From Cepaea nemoralis (Eukaryota > Mollusca > Gastropoda > Stylommatophora > Helicidae), in the NCBI GenBank assembly GCA_014155875.1, contig JACEFZ010028129.1, positions 62,001 through 126,000 of the forward strand: a stretch of DNA of 64,000 nt, written 5' to 3'. The position numbers and the translations under genes are program-made. The notes below the pieces were generated by a model. The model searched no databases. It was not told the origin of the DNA and saw only the letters and a program-made list of their open reading frames with translations. Below, in pieces: positions 18,475-32,217 of this stretch (position 1 is its first letter; every line of letters begins with the position of its first letter).

Positions 18475-21230
18475 GTAAATTATAATATGCCATGTACTGC
18501 TTTACTGTCTTATTTCCGGTGAATGCTTGCAGCCATGGCATCCTATCGTCATGGCAGACACAAATGAAGTACCCGCAATAGATACTAAATAAAGGTTACA
18601 CAATATTAAATTCCGCTAGCATGCTTTTTAAAAGTTCAAACAGAAGGATAAATAATTGCAATATTACAACTGTTCGAACCCTTAAGTAATGATTTTCGGT
18701 ATACAATGAATGCCAATGCCTTGTTTTGGTACATTAATATTACTTTTAAAGCCGTTGAATATGTGTATTTTGTTTCACAGCTGTGTAAGTGCTCTTTGAA
18801 GAAACTAATGGACATGTTTATAACACTGGTTACACTGACATGTCGATTTGCAGCGTTATAACTGGTGAACAATTATCCAGTTATGTTCAGTTCCCCTTGT
18901 CCATGCTTCCATACGGCCTCTCCATAATTCGTGTATTTGTTCCTATCCTGGCTTTTATGTCAACAATCAGAATATTGATATTGCCTTTTCTTTGATTGCC
19001 AATAATAATTTGAAGTTTCATAAAGAATTCCTGCTTAATTGGTACATTCTTATTATTTGTTGATGCGTAACACTGAGTCATGTTTACTTTATGTGTATGA
19101 GTTGTCTTCTTTTTCATCGTCTGAAAACGTCGACTGAATATTTTTAACGAAAGTGGCAGTAAAGTTAAGGTTGTTGACATGTCCATAGAGTGTCATCAAA
19201 TAGTCCTGGGTAGGTCAAGACAGTTTTCTCAGTTCAGCAAATGTTGGACATTCAATAATATTATTTTAGCCGCATAATGCCATGTTCATAATTTTATTCA
19301 TCAGTATTCCATATTGTTAGTTTATTAAACGTACGATATATCAGCCTGTTATGTCCTGAACGAAGTCTTAAGATTGTTTTTTGTTCACTTGGATGGAGTT
19401 GGTAATATTACCATATTTCTGGTGGTCTTGATGCGCTGGTTCCCACATGTGTCAAAAACAGTTGTTTGGGAACCATTTGGCCTAAATTATGTCTGTATTA
19501 GGTGAGATCGTCTTCAGCCTTTCTCCGCCAGTCTGAGAGCATCTTCATTTCAAGGCATATTGCGATGTGAAGGGATTAATTCTATAACAACTCTATAAAA
19601 TGTCTGGAATAGCTCATGGTGCGTTGACCTTAGGTCTACTAATTATGCACTGTGTTAACTCATTGGTATTGAAACAACTTACTGCGCGTCTGTGGAGAGA
19701 GATGTGATTCGCTTTAATTATCTATGTCAACAACATATTTTCTACAGTTTTCAAGGCCTGTGTCTCTGCTCTGAAGTTACATTAGAATTGTGCAGTTGTC
19801 ACTGACAGTGTTTTTGTTTAAAAACATATTTACTCCAATTTTTAAATTCTGGTAACATCCTCCATCATCATTTTGTATTGTGTGTGTGTTTTATCTTGTC
19901 TAATTCTTCTGATATGTCTGTATCTGTATGGATCCAAGTGTTACCTAGTTAATATTCTTCTATGTAGTCTATTGTGTGTCAGCACCAGAAATGCTTTCCA
20001 TCTGAGGCAGGCAATGTTGTTTCTAAGTTAGGGACATGTATGCATTATAGATGTTCTAATTTTTTTAAAAGTCTCTATAAAGGTATTGCACTTTAGTTTC
20101 TCCATTCTACTCCAATAAATCTCTAATGCATGGTGTGGTATATCAATGTTTCTGCTTGTTGCAGGATTCTGCTATCTCTTCTCCCTGCCATTGCTGGAAG
20201 ACTTCCGATCATTCCAGTTCGACTTATTGCGATTTCTTTCGAATTCATGCATGAACTGAAAATCCTTGATTTTGGACTCTAATAATTAGTTTTTTTTAAA
20301 GTGTAGTCTAATCGCTGTTGTCCAATTCTGCGATACCGTATTCAAGGTCTGGCTCCAAACGTCCAGTATATAGCTTCTTAAGAACTTTTTCATCGGATCC
20401 AATATTGTACCTGCAACATTTTTCTTTATCGCCATTCTTTGCCTTGTCATTATTAGGTTTGTCTCATTCAACATGTGCCTTTCGTGTCAGGCGGCACTCA
20501 AATGGAAAACCTATATAGTTTATATTTTCTTCACGACGCATTATTTTGCAATGCAAGAATACCGTAGTGCTGTTGTGTTATTTGAGAGGGGAATACTGTG
20601 CAGTGTATCTTTCTCGCTGATCTCACTAGCCATGGTTTGACACTAACACTAATAGTGTTTGCTGCATCATGTTGCTAAATACTATCTTCTTGCTGATGTG
20701 CCCGTGTCCGGCGTTGCTGTAGGACTATTGTGCTGGAAGCACATGGCGGAACTAACAGTTTAATAGCGTGGACAAAATCTATTATATGATAATAGATGAT
20801 ACCAGGTTTCAACACTATCCACAACGATGTTTAGCGAGCACAGAAAGTCATTGTTCGCACTCAAAATGACTCGATTTTCATTCAATGAGATTCAGAAGAA
20901 ATTTATTAGAAGCAAAAATTATTAAAGGCGTAGAATGATAAGATCAAGAAAGCACAACAGTACCTCTAGCACTACCGAAAACACAACGAAATTGAACTAA
21001 GGTGCAATGGTAAATACAGAATATAATTAAATTGACGGAGTTAATACAGGCTTTTGATTTTAGGATATGTTGCATGAATCAATAAAACTTTAATCAAATG
21101 AAACCATTCCTTCTATGCATGGAATATTTAAAACATAAGAAATGGATAATACTGCAGATAGCATATGAGAGAATAAAGAAAAAGTTAGATATTGAAGAAC
21201 CTAAATAAATACACACAAATAATGAACCGA
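18475..21230. other. Intronic sequence, nothing recognised
   Basis: AT-rich sequence between exon A and the first SINE of the intron. Short frames are scattered and show no family resemblance. Faint minus-strand Lys/Asn-rich stretches around 20100-20280 could be old LINE but cannot be supported. Confidence 0.6.
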
Positions 21231-21231
21231 T

Positions 21232-21486
21232 CTCCCTGACGTAGAGGTTAACGTCTTTCTCTCTAATTCCGTATATACTCGTGAGTAATGCAGCTGCGCA
21301 AGATTCGGTAGCGGATCGCGCCGCGTTAGATACTTACGGGAGTATGTGAGCCGGTCGCTCAGAAAGCAAGGGCAAACTACTGAGCGTAATCTTGCCTAGT
21401 ACATCAACAGCAGCTGAAAAATGCTGGTGTTGTCCTGTAAGGGATATGCAACCCCACGCCCCCCCCCCCCCCCCCCCCCCCCCCCC
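21232..21486 (+). repeat. tRNA-headed SINE with poly-C
   Basis: The head gatctccctgacgtagaggt taacg is followed by the shared 3' domain gccggtcgctcagaaagcaa / caaactactgagcgtaa / tgctggtgttgtcctgtaag ggatatgcaa. A 27-base C run (21461-21486) follows. The same 3' domain occurs in six other places in this window. Confidence 0.75.
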
Positions 21487-21805
21487 AAATGAACACAGGC
21501 ATGCAGACTAAAAAGGTTGAATGTGAAATGCAAGGTGACTGGACAGATCATTTTACAACCTTACATTTCACGTACCAACACATAACAGACAGTAACGCAC
21601 AAAATACAACCTGATGTTTGAAATCGAACAGTAGCGCAAAATAATATATTTACTGCATGAATATAATATATAGAAGAAATGTATGATGATAAGAGACCGA
21701 ATGCAGAATTTGAGGATGCACCGTATTACTCGGAAAAGGAAGGGCATCCAGACCAAGTAACAATACCTGGAAGGAAATTTGGGACAGTGAGGAATCAATG
21801 CTAAA

Positions 21806-22735
21806 CCTGGACAATGACAGAAAAAGAGAAAAGAAAAATCACAACAACAGAAGTTAGATTTCTGAGAAGAATACTCAATGTTTCAAGAAGAGATCAGATC
21901 AGAAATGAAGAAATCAGAACCATATGCAAATCTAACCATTAGAGAACTCCTGTTTGCGGACGACCAAGCACTAATAGCAACATCAGAAGCTGAATTACAA
22001 GCCCACATGAATAGTCTAAAAGAAATGTGTAGGGAACATAACATGAAAATTAGCACAAGCAAAACAGCGGTAATGACTATAACTAAAGAAGAACAAACAA
22101 AAACAATTCATCTAAACGAACATCCCTTGAAACAAGTAAAGAGTTTCAAGTACCTAGGAAGTATAATATCATCAAATAGCTGATAACAAGACGAGATCGA
22201 AAATAGGTGCAATAAGGCACATCAACTCATTGGACAAATGGCACCAATACTACAGAACAAACATGTATCAATAACTAGTAAGAAAACACTTTACAACACA
22301 ATCTTCCTACCAACTCTGTGCTACCAATGCCAAACCTGGACAATGACAGAAAAAGAGAAAAGAAATATCACAACAACAGAAATGAGATTCCTGAGAAGAA
22401 TACTCAATGTATCAAGGAGAGATAAGATCAGAAATGAAAAAATCAGGACTAAAGTGGGGGTTATAGCAGCGGTAGAGTGTATTAAAAGGCAGCAAGTCAA
22501 ATGGTTTTGCCATGAAACTATGTTGCCAACTAATAGTATGCCACAACAAGCAATGATGTATAATCCAGGTGGAAACAGAGGAACAGGCCGACCACGTAAA
22601 CGATGGACGGAGGAAATAGCAGAGTTCATGGGAATATCGATACATAGATCCCATAAGCGGGCACTCTCCCGCTGCTTATACTTCATCTGGACACCACAAA
22701 GTACAAGAGGAACATAATGATATGAGATGACATGT
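21806..22735 (+). pseudogene. Rearranged LINE reverse transcriptase C-terminal region
   Basis: 21890-22183 encodes the catalytic region and palm end: ELLFADDQALIATSEAELQ (FADD box), KMQ-like KISTSKTAVM and FKYLGSIISS. 22238-22717 encodes the thumb and tail: LYNTIFLPTLCYQCQTWTMT, EMRFLRRILNVSRRDKIRNE, QQVKWFCHE and GTGRPRKRWTEEIAEFMGIS. A stop and frame change at about 22183-22238 break the gene. A displaced 110-bp segment at 21806-21905 repeats 22333-22450. The 3' end has an (ATGATATGAG) type tail. Confidence 0.85.
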
Positions 22736-22844
22736 GATGAGGAATCAAATTAATAACAGAATATCTACACGGCATCTGTAATAGTTGGGGACATTCCCAT
22801 TGACTTATGAAAACTCAGCTCTGTCGCAGATATTTTAGACTGTG

Positions 22845-23110
22845 AAACTACTCAGACAATAAATCTTATGAGTCGTATGACAAAGCTGATACTGATAATA
22901 ATTATGAGAAGACTGAGAAATAAGTTGAAGTCAGGAATTAGTAATGAACAATTTGGATTTGTAGAGGAAACTGTGTCATATGCATATACGGAACATGATT
23001 AGAAAGAGCTATATAAGTAAAAAGAAATATGTATAGATTTATATTTCATATACTACACACAGGATTTTGAAAATGTGAAACATGAAACAATAACCAATTA
23101 TTAACACAAT
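22845..23110 (+). pseudogene. Decayed LINE RT fragment
   Basis: Broken + frames read TINLMSRMTKLILIIIMRRL, NEQFGFVEE and FENVKHE. They align with TISIMSHITKILLRIIMQRV, EEQCGFVEGKGT and FDRVRHVNIV of the minus-strand LINE at 62.5-63.1 kb. Stops show it is dead. Confidence 0.65.
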
Positions 23111-23113
23111 TGC

Positions 23114-23310
23114 AGGTCAGCATGGCCGAATGGATAAGAACGCGTGTTCTTAAACATCCGGTGTACTGATTCCGGGGTAAGCGGTTCACCCCATACACCG
23201 GACAGCTGGACTAAAATGTTGACCTGTCGTCCTTGACTTGGGGACTTACAAGCACCTCTGAAATGGGAGAGGGTTTGTCTGATGGCGAGGAACACTATTA
23301 ATAGCGAAAG
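23114..23310 (+). repeat. tRNA-Ser/Leu-headed SINE
   Basis: The head agcatggccgaatggataag (A box) and gcggttcacccc (B box) about 55 bases later resemble a tRNA-Ser/Leu gene. The body continues with gacctgtcgtccttgacttg and ends in a ctaactaaccc tail. An acceptor-stem partner for a functional tRNA is not evident, so a SINE is preferred over a tRNA gene. 23311-24240 holds nothing recognised. Confidence 0.65.
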
Positions 23311-24244
23311 CTAACTAACCCACACGCAAAATTCAATCCATCACTACTATAAAATATTTTGTATGGCCTACGCTTGAGTTCAAATTGAGCGAGCGCAAAA
23401 AAAAAGGATAGTTTTGACAAATATATCGGAATAGTAAGAAATGCAATATATGCAACGTGAACAACATTAAGGGGGATACAAGAACAGCCTCGTCCAAAAG
23501 GGAAGAGCATGTACTACATAGCTACCCGGCTGTATCCAGCGACAGTATGCAAATCAAGAAGTAATTCTTTTGTAATGTGAATGTGAAATGTGAGAACACG
23601 CATGCAAGCTCATCAGCTGGAAAACATCAAAAGAAAAATGTAAAGAAAAAAAAAAAAAAACATGGGATTCTTTTGGGAATGAGAAGAATCTTGAGATTAT
23701 GTGAGACTAGACAGATAGGGGCACGAGAAATGTTCTCAAATGAATATACAATAATTTTACTTAGTAGGGCATACATATGAAATGGGTGAAGTATAATCTT
23801 GAAAAGAATAAGGGCGAAAACGGTAAAGGGGGTTTTGTCCATATTGGAAAGAGTTCTGCCAGTCAGATTAAGGCAAAAGACAGTAGATATTTATATCATA
23901 CAAGTTTAAGCACCATTTGCAGACAGCACAAATGAAGAAAGTTATCACTTTTACAACAACTTAACATGGTTATAGCACAATATAAATTCTGTAAAGCAAT
24001 AATAATGCAATGCAAACGGTTGGAGAAGAAAGAGGTGAAAATGCTACTGGTGGAAATAGCATTTGAGATAGAAATAAAAGATGGAAAACCCTGGTTGAAC
24101 TGGCAAGGGCACATAACATGATAATCGGAAAGACTATCTTTCAGAAACATCCAACATACATTTGAGCATGACCTAGTCTGGGGAACAATTGCACAAATTC
24201 ACATACTAATAAACAATCTATTTCGAAACAGCTCACTGGCAGTG

Positions 24245-24425
24245 AAAATAATAGTTTATTTCCCGAGCTTTATAATGACAATACTGCAATAATACTAATT
24301 AAATACACACATGGCTGTATCTAAAACAAAATTATAGCTGCTACAGACAACATAAATTGATATTTGGATATAGCAGGCCTCATCTATGCATAATCAGGTG
24401 TAAGTGTTTGGCACCTAAATAAAAA
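24245..24425 (+). repeat. Unclassified dispersed repeat, copy 1
   Basis: Matches 38845-39022 in the same orientation, from gagctttata through taataataaat/aatacacaaatg and ctgtatctaaaa to tcatttatgcaaaatcag and gtttggcacc. Perhaps 75% alike by eye. No coding or tRNA-like features. Confidence 0.6.
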
Positions 24426-24529
24426 TAGTAATTTAAAAAATATGTTTATAGGGCTGTGCTATTAACCGGGGCCTTCTTTATCCCTACATGCATTGCATCT
24501 GAACTTTACCTGATCACCTGCCTTTTGAA

Positions 24530-26467
<1,938 letters not shown>

Positions 26468-26489
26468 CATAACTGTCATAACTGTCATT

Positions 26490-26705
26490 TACTGCCAATA
26501 TAGTACCTTGTGGTGTATGGCAGAGGGGTCGTTGAGCCCTAGGAATTAAGGCCGCCTGGCTAGTGCAGTCGCCGCGAACTGTGCAGGTTAGGATTTTCTT
26601 TTTGCCCTCGACAGAATACAATCCCACACCTTACCGAGGGATCATACCCTGGTCTCCCGACTGAGAGTCCGGCGTTCTAGTCACTCGGTCAGCCGCTCCT
26701 CACTA
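26490..26705 (-). repeat. tRNA-headed SINE
   Basis: On the minus strand the head reads GGAGCGGCTGACCGAGTGAC TAGAACGCCGGACTCTCAGT then GGTATGATCCCTCGG, giving A- and B-box-like blocks. The body runs through AAAAAGAAAATCCTAACC to CGGCGACTGCACTAGCCAGG. A related body segment is at 42565-42640. Confidence 0.65.
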
Positions 26706-26734
26706 AGACATAAAATATGTACATTTATACCGGG

Positions 26735-27480
26735 TTTTTGTAAAGTCTCCCTACACTTTGTACGTATAACAAATTTGAAAAATGAAGTATATGACGTGAT
26801 GAAAAACTGTTCTAACAATCCATTAAGTTAGCTACAATAGTCACTACTATGGTCTGACGTTGTTTTGAGGAAGCTGTAAAATACCAATGACGTATTCATT
26901 ATAACAGGTGTTGAAAATGTCCACCACAGGCTTCAAGACGTGACTGTACACGCCTCTTCATATTGTCAAATACCTTCTGCAACGTGTCTGTTGTTATTTC
27001 TTTAATGGTAATTCTGATTGCTTCTGTCATGTCCTCAATTGTAGGTACATTTGTTTTGTAAACATTTCTTTCAAGAAATTCCATAGATAATAATATAATA
27101 AAGTTAGATCTGGAGAACGAGCAAGCAAAATCCATGTGATATTATGCGATACGCGAAAATGTCTTCCAAAAAAACGCAGTGATGCTCTAGCTGTGTCTAT
27201 AGTTGCATCATCTTACTGAAACCTCGCTTCTTCAATTTCACGTTTATTTAGCTGTTCTAAAAAAAAGGTTCCAGAATGTCAGCACGGTAGCGATAATCAT
27301 TTATAGTGTTCTTGAATAAACGTGGTCCAAGAAAACGTTTTTTACTGACGGCACACCATTTCTCATCCTGTAGAGGTGCTTCATGAAATTCATTGGGATT
27401 AATAGTGATACAAGATGACACCGCTCTGTTTGGAATGTAAAGAATTACTCCAGCAGACGACAGTTGCATATTGCTTCACG
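26735..27480 (-). pseudogene. Tc1/mariner-superfamily transposase relic
   Basis: DDE transposase fragments on the minus strand. 27257-27469: NEFHEAPLQDEKWCAVSKKR, the region after the first catalytic Asp, then ADILEPFF. The QDDAT-like block lies near 27215 (the second Asp site), with ARSPDLT-like sequence near 27130. 26899-27135 ends VFDNMKRRVQSRLEACGGHF QHLL, the usual C-terminus of DDE_3 transposases. The left flank tttttgtaaagtctccctac actttgta resembles the end of a terminal repeat and recurs at 57258-57285. Frames are interrupted. Confidence 0.75.
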
Positions 27481-27494
27481 ATGGACTGTAGAGC

Positions 27495-29604
27495 ACATCT
27501 TTTATGACGTCTTATGTTTCAATCATCATTCGGCGCATTCCCATATGCGCTCCGTCCCCATCCCTAGTAGCCAGCGAAGAGTTCCAGCCCCAATGGTACC
27601 AGTAGCAATCTAATTATATGTGCGTTTCGCCTTTGCTCTAAGCGTCGAGCATCGGCCAGATCCCCTCGTCACTCCTCGCTGTCGCATTCTTGCCAGACCA
27701 TGGTGATCCATTTGCTCATCCGAGGTGTACACGTGCTCCCACAAGGCCGCAACCACGTCTGCCTTATCATGCATTAATACTCCACCAAGTTTTGCATAGC
27801 GAGCCAGTCTGTCCACCTGTTTATTCCCCAGCACACCAGCATGCCCCGGAGTAAAGATCCAGACGATGCTTGCCACCCGTGACTTCCGAAGCGAAAGCAA
27901 GCCACTCTGCACGAAGCTTGCCTGTCCTCACCCTACTCAGCATGCTTTCTGAGTCAATTATAATCACGATGCGTGTGTATCGTATTCTCCATTCAGCGGA
28001 AAGCTGCACTGACTGTCTCCACCTCTATCTTAAGCTAGATTTTGTGGTATCATATGCCAGGCTCTCCTGCATCAAACGTCGACCATTAGCCTTTCCCAAT
28101 AATCCCCAGGCACTACTCCTGCCTCTCAATACCGAACCATCTGTGTAGATAATCACCTCACCCGGGCGAGCATTGTCCTGAATTAGATGCTGGATTTCCA
28201 CTTCCGTGGCCCCTGTTGGCTACTCCCTGCACTCCCGGCTCAATGTGATTATAACTCTGCACAAGTCTAACTGCTCTGCTGGCACTCTGACCTACTCCTC
28301 TCCTCGCCTAATGTCCTTCAAGATGCACACCTGTCTAATCGTATCCTCCGCCTGAGCCATCCATGATTTTCCTCTTATCAGTCGCTGGCCCTTAACTGCG
28401 TCCAGCGCCTCATGCAACGGGTGATCTGTGTCTGCAGCTACTCTGAGGTATGCCTTCGCCTGCATCGCCTTGAGCCTACCAGCAACAGTCGGCAAACCAA
28501 GGATGTACCGCATGCACACCACTGGGGTGTCTCTGGTACATCCCAGAATGTCCCGCATAGCCTCGTTCTGTATGCGCTCCAATCTCACCAGTTGACTCTT
28601 TGAGACTGACTTTCTTTTTCCTAATCCATAATCAATTACTGAGAGGATCAAGTGATGGTATAGTGTGAAAAGCATTCTCTGCTCTATGTCCATTACAGCC
28701 ATAGTTTTAAGTGCGTTGAGTCCCTTTTGAGATCTTGTCATAACCGTCTTCACATGATCCTTGAAGGACAGGCTCCTGTCAAATGTGATTCAAAGATACT
28801 TCAGTTTGTTCTCTCTGTTGACGCTTCCACCATCTATCGTGAGGCTTAGAACATCAACTCTCACAATCCTGTTGTCCAGAGAGCACCACAAAGCAGCTGC
28901 CTTTTCCGGGTTAATGACAGCACCCATTTCAGTGCACCAGTCAATCACTTTTGTCTACTGTCACCTGTAGCTCCTGGGCTGTTTGCTCCCTATCTCTTCC
29001 CTGCCTATATGCAAGAATATCATCTGCAAATGTTAGTATCCTTCCAACCCCTGGTGCTTCTAGGTTTGCAATTTTGCTCGTATACACGTTAAAGAGCGCT
29101 GGTGAGATTGCGGATCCCTGTGGCAGTCCCGGGGTTAAAATATGTGGCGCTGAGGTCCATGCACCCAGACGGAGAGCAATCCGACGAGAAATGCAGGACG
29201 GCCGCTATCCAGTTCATCAACCAGGGATTGACCCCCTTCTCCATCAGTGCGGTCATCAAAATATCACTTCTAACTCTATTGTACGCATCCTCGAGATCAA
29301 GCGCTGCCGCCATCGTTTCCTGTCTACTCTGGAACTCCTTATAAACGTCAAAGGCAAAAGTTGCTGCATTTGATCAGGTATCTTTTCCTGGCCTGTGGCT
29401 CCCCAGGCCTCTTGGTTGGAAGAAGCTTTCCCCTTTCCAAAAACTCTTGCAGCTTGACAGCGACTCTCTTCTCTAAAACCTTCCCAAATGTATTTTGAAT
29501 GGTGATGATCCTAAAGCCGCTAAGCTTTGAATGATCCTTGAATGGTTTTGCGTGAGGGATGAGATAACCGTGTACCCAATCCTTCGGTACTGATGCCGTC
29601 CTAA
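27495..29604 (-). pseudogene. I/R1-like LINE: reverse transcriptase and RNase H
   Basis: Read right to left: RT fingers/palm at 29600-29090 (LDLEDAYNRVRSDIL with catalytic Asp, PGTATGIRNLTSA for the usual GxPQGS region), FADDILAYRQGRD at about 29035-29000 (catalytic box), then the thumb at 28753-28292 (IDYGLGKRKSVSKSQL, MRDILGCTRDTPVVCMRYIL GLPTV). RNase H follows near 28010-27780 (IIDSESMLSRVRTG, FTPGHAGVLGNKQVDRLARY). The C-terminus LWEHVYTSDEQMDHHGLARM and SGRCSTLRAKAKRTYN matches the short + copies at 10.1 and 48.5 kb. Frameshifts split it. An RNase H after RT and a tail of CAACT type in sister copies point to the I/R1 side of the LINE tree. Confidence 0.88.
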
Positions 29605-29743
29605 TGCTCTTTTTCTGTTATGATTTTGCTATCTTTGGTGTTTAGGCAAACCGTTGATGTGTGTGTTCTTTTGTTAGTGATGTCATTAATTCTTTTGCGC
29701 ATTAATTTGGTATTCCGGGTGTTGTGTTGGTTTTTAATTTCTA

Positions 29744-29804
<61 letters not shown>

Positions 29805-29930
29805 GCAGCCTTTTTTTGCACAGCTCTTGCAGTCCTGTTTGCCTCACAAGTGACTATACCCTTGCGGAATGATGTACGCCACGAATTTCGATCTTTGGCA
29901 GCTGTCTTCCAAGTGTCGTGATGAATTCCA
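29605..29930 (-). mobile_element. Two LINE fragments joined by a (GT)n run
   Basis: 29605-29742 matches the endonuclease-RT linker at 63185-63315 of another LINE, same strand. 29746-29803 is about 29 GT units. 29804-29930 encodes on the minus strand TWKTAAKDRNSWRTSFRKGI and EANRTARAVQKKA, a LINE C-terminus. The GT run (CA on this strand) therefore sits where that LINE's tail should be. Confidence 0.7.
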
Positions 29931-30204
29931 AAAACATTTAGTGCATATCTGTAACAGGGGAGGGTCAGTAAACAATTTTTATTTTGCCTAAAAGCAAGTG
30001 TAACTTAGCCTCTGAATACTTGTATACAGGCAAAGATCTCCCTGGAGGCCTTGGATATTGTTTTAACAGAAGAATGTTGAACATCCACAGACTGCCAAAA
30101 TGAGTAATCTAACTGTTTCTAAAGAAACTAATGCATAAAGACAAGTTACCACGGACATAATAAAGAAGCAGACATAACTTTTGCCATATCACGAGAGTAG
30201 ACAA

Positions 30205-30802
30205 GTTAGTTGGTTAATTAGTCACGGTTCCAACTTCACGGCAACGGGTCGTCCTCATTATGCTCCGTTCCTGTGCCAGTGAATATCACACAAAATGCTC
30301 CTCATTGTTCAATGTGAAAAGTGGAACATACAGGAGTCTCGACAAGCCAACCGACCGCACAGGTACACTTTGCAAAATGCCGCCGCCAGAATGCCAACAA
30401 AACAGTCCTCAATGAAAAAGACAGTTCATCTTCGATGGAATCGGCAGTCACCAGAAAGACTCATAGACCGGGGTTTCATTCCACATGGCGAGTCTCATTC
30501 CGCATGGCGACCCGCCGAAAGCAGCGTTCAAAGCACGAACTCCGTAGCTCCAGCGACGACTCCTGAAAAGTGCACTCATGACCCGAAAAGGCAAACCAGT
30601 CAATTCAGCTATAGCCGGCCTTTGTCCACGCGAATTTTACAGCTCACAGTGTCGCCACGCACTCACTCAGTAGCAGGGCGACGGAACCATATACTACCAG
30701 TTCAACATGAGGAAAATGCGATTGCAACCCGTAGCCACAAGCACAAATGCGCCACAGGACTTAACGGTTCAATGCCTAACCGCCATGTTGGGAACCGGAA
30801 GT
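30205..30802 (-). mobile_element. ETS/YY1-headed element, copy 2
   Basis: The 5' end (right) is ACTTCCGGTTCCCAACATGG CGG on the minus strand. The central block shared with SINEs lies near 30535-30590. The 3' end, gtcacggttccaacttcacg on the + strand, has a (GTTA/GGTTAATTA) tail at 30205-30222. An internal duplication (ttccacatggcgagtctcat / tccgcatggcga) is present near 30478-30515. Confidence 0.78.
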
Positions 30803-31060
30803 TAGAAGATGTTGTAATGGCAAAGATAGCCGTCAGCACACACATTAATATGTGTTGTTGGAGTTCTTAAGATGTGAAGAACCAAGATCGCCCACGCCAT
30901 TAACTTTATGAGTGGTGAAAGACAACAATTTGCAAACAATAGAATAATGCAGGCATAGGTATGTGAACACGCGAGAGTTTATGACAATCCAAAGTAACCC
31001 TTCATGTGTAGGGAATAATTTAATATAAAATAACATATTTAATTCATTGTGTATTTGCAG

Positions 31061-31162
31061 ACAAACACATGGGTGTCATCAGACCTAACAGAAGATACAT
31101 TCAAGACAATTATTCCTGAGGTTATTGTTCAAAATTTCACCCAAAGAGTTGCCACTGTAATT
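31061..31162 (+). CDS. AMPA/kainate-class glutamate receptor, exon B (linker to S1)
   Basis: 34 codons, phase 0 at both ends, between acceptor tgtatttgcag and donor gtgagt. The peptide starts TNTWVSSDLTEDTFK, which supplies the conserved Trp of the -G-W- motif that follows the amino-terminal domain. It ends QNFTQRVATVI, which fits the strand (family: VVTTIL) just before the EPPFVM start of exon C. On its own this exon is weak; the phase match with A and C and the correct order on the same strand make it credible. Translation past the donor soon loses resemblance. Confidence 0.68.
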
Positions 31163-31494
31163 GTGAGTATCCATGAGATTATGCAAGATAGATTAACAGC
31201 CAGTGAACACATGTTCCAACAATTCACACGAAAATTACAAACCGACGTAGAATACAAATGTTGCAGAAGCATTTATACAATACATTGGAAGTAACAACTG
31301 AAGAACTCAATACTGAAGTAGACTGGTTATTCAGCCAACCAAAGTGAGGAAAATGAATTATTTTATACACATAAACAGATTTGAAAGTATGCAAAAGATC
31401 TTTATACTGGGAAATTACCGCGGAGGCGGAGAAGAGGAAAACTATAGCTTATGTGAATTCAAAATGAGATAGATAATTTATCCTTATTAATATC

Positions 31495-31745
31495 AGAGGA
31501 ATCCGTCTCGTTGCGTTGCGGACGCGATTCGTAATGCCGTTTATCCGCGCTCGAAACAACAGCGACCAGTTTGGCAGCAGACTGTGTCACGCTGGTTTTA
31601 ACGTGTTGGTATTGGTGCCGGTCGTTCAGAAAGCAACGGCAAACTACTGAACGTAAAAACTTGCCAAGACACAAACAACAGCAGTAAAATGCTGGTATTG
31701 GCTGCAACGTCCTGTATGGGATATGCAGCTTAAATAAAAAAAATA
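31495..31745 (+). repeat. SINE copy with shared 3' domain
   Basis: Contains acgcgattcgtaatgccgtt tatccgc, gtcgttcagaaagcaacggc aaactactgaacgtaa and gctggtattggctgcaacgt, ending ggatatgcag. It matches 58175-58410 in the same orientation and the inverted copies at 39.3, 40.9, 46.1 and 46.7 kb. Confidence 0.75.
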
Positions 31746-31841
31746 ACAGAGGCGGGACAGTTAGCTTATGGTAGAGAAAAATTTCCACAGACACGAGGAG
31801 CGACGTTCTACTCAGGACATCCCCTGAATGAATAGGTGCTT

Positions 31842-32115
31842 GCTTGCTTGCGTTCGCTGGCTGTGAACTCCAGCGTGAAGTCCTGTATGTCGGATGGTGA
31901 CATCCTGTTGTCCAACATCAGTGTAATGTCATACCGGACTGAGGTTTGCGTGAGTATCCGTTTGTCCCATGTCTGGCTTACTGGTGTTCAGACTGGTGGT
32001 TCCTCGTCGTGCAGGCAGACACTCTCCGACTTCGGAGGAATCAGCGATCCTACAGACGTTCGCCAGGACCCCGAAGGGACAGGACGCGCGACTAGGACGT
32101 GTGTACGACTTTTAT
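31842..32115 (-). repeat. (AAGC)-tailed dispersed element, copy 1
   Basis: Inverted copy of 55325-55662. Shared blocks include CCCTTCGGGGTCCTGGCGAA, GAACCACCAGTCTGAACACC and GATGTTGGACAACAGGATG. The tail is (CTTG)n on the + strand at 31842-31852. Its frame is broken relative to the other copy. Confidence 0.8.
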
Positions 32116-32217
32116 GTGTACGAATCTTCTCAACTAAAAATCAGAAAGTGATTACGGGTATATTTCAAAACATTAATGCCTCCATGCATTAACACTGAAT
32201 TAATACCGCTTAAAGTG

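Noticed and set aside
23114..23195. Possible functional tRNA-Ser/Leu gene
   Set aside because: A and B boxes are visible but the stems do not pair convincingly and the sequence continues into a SINE body repeated elsewhere.
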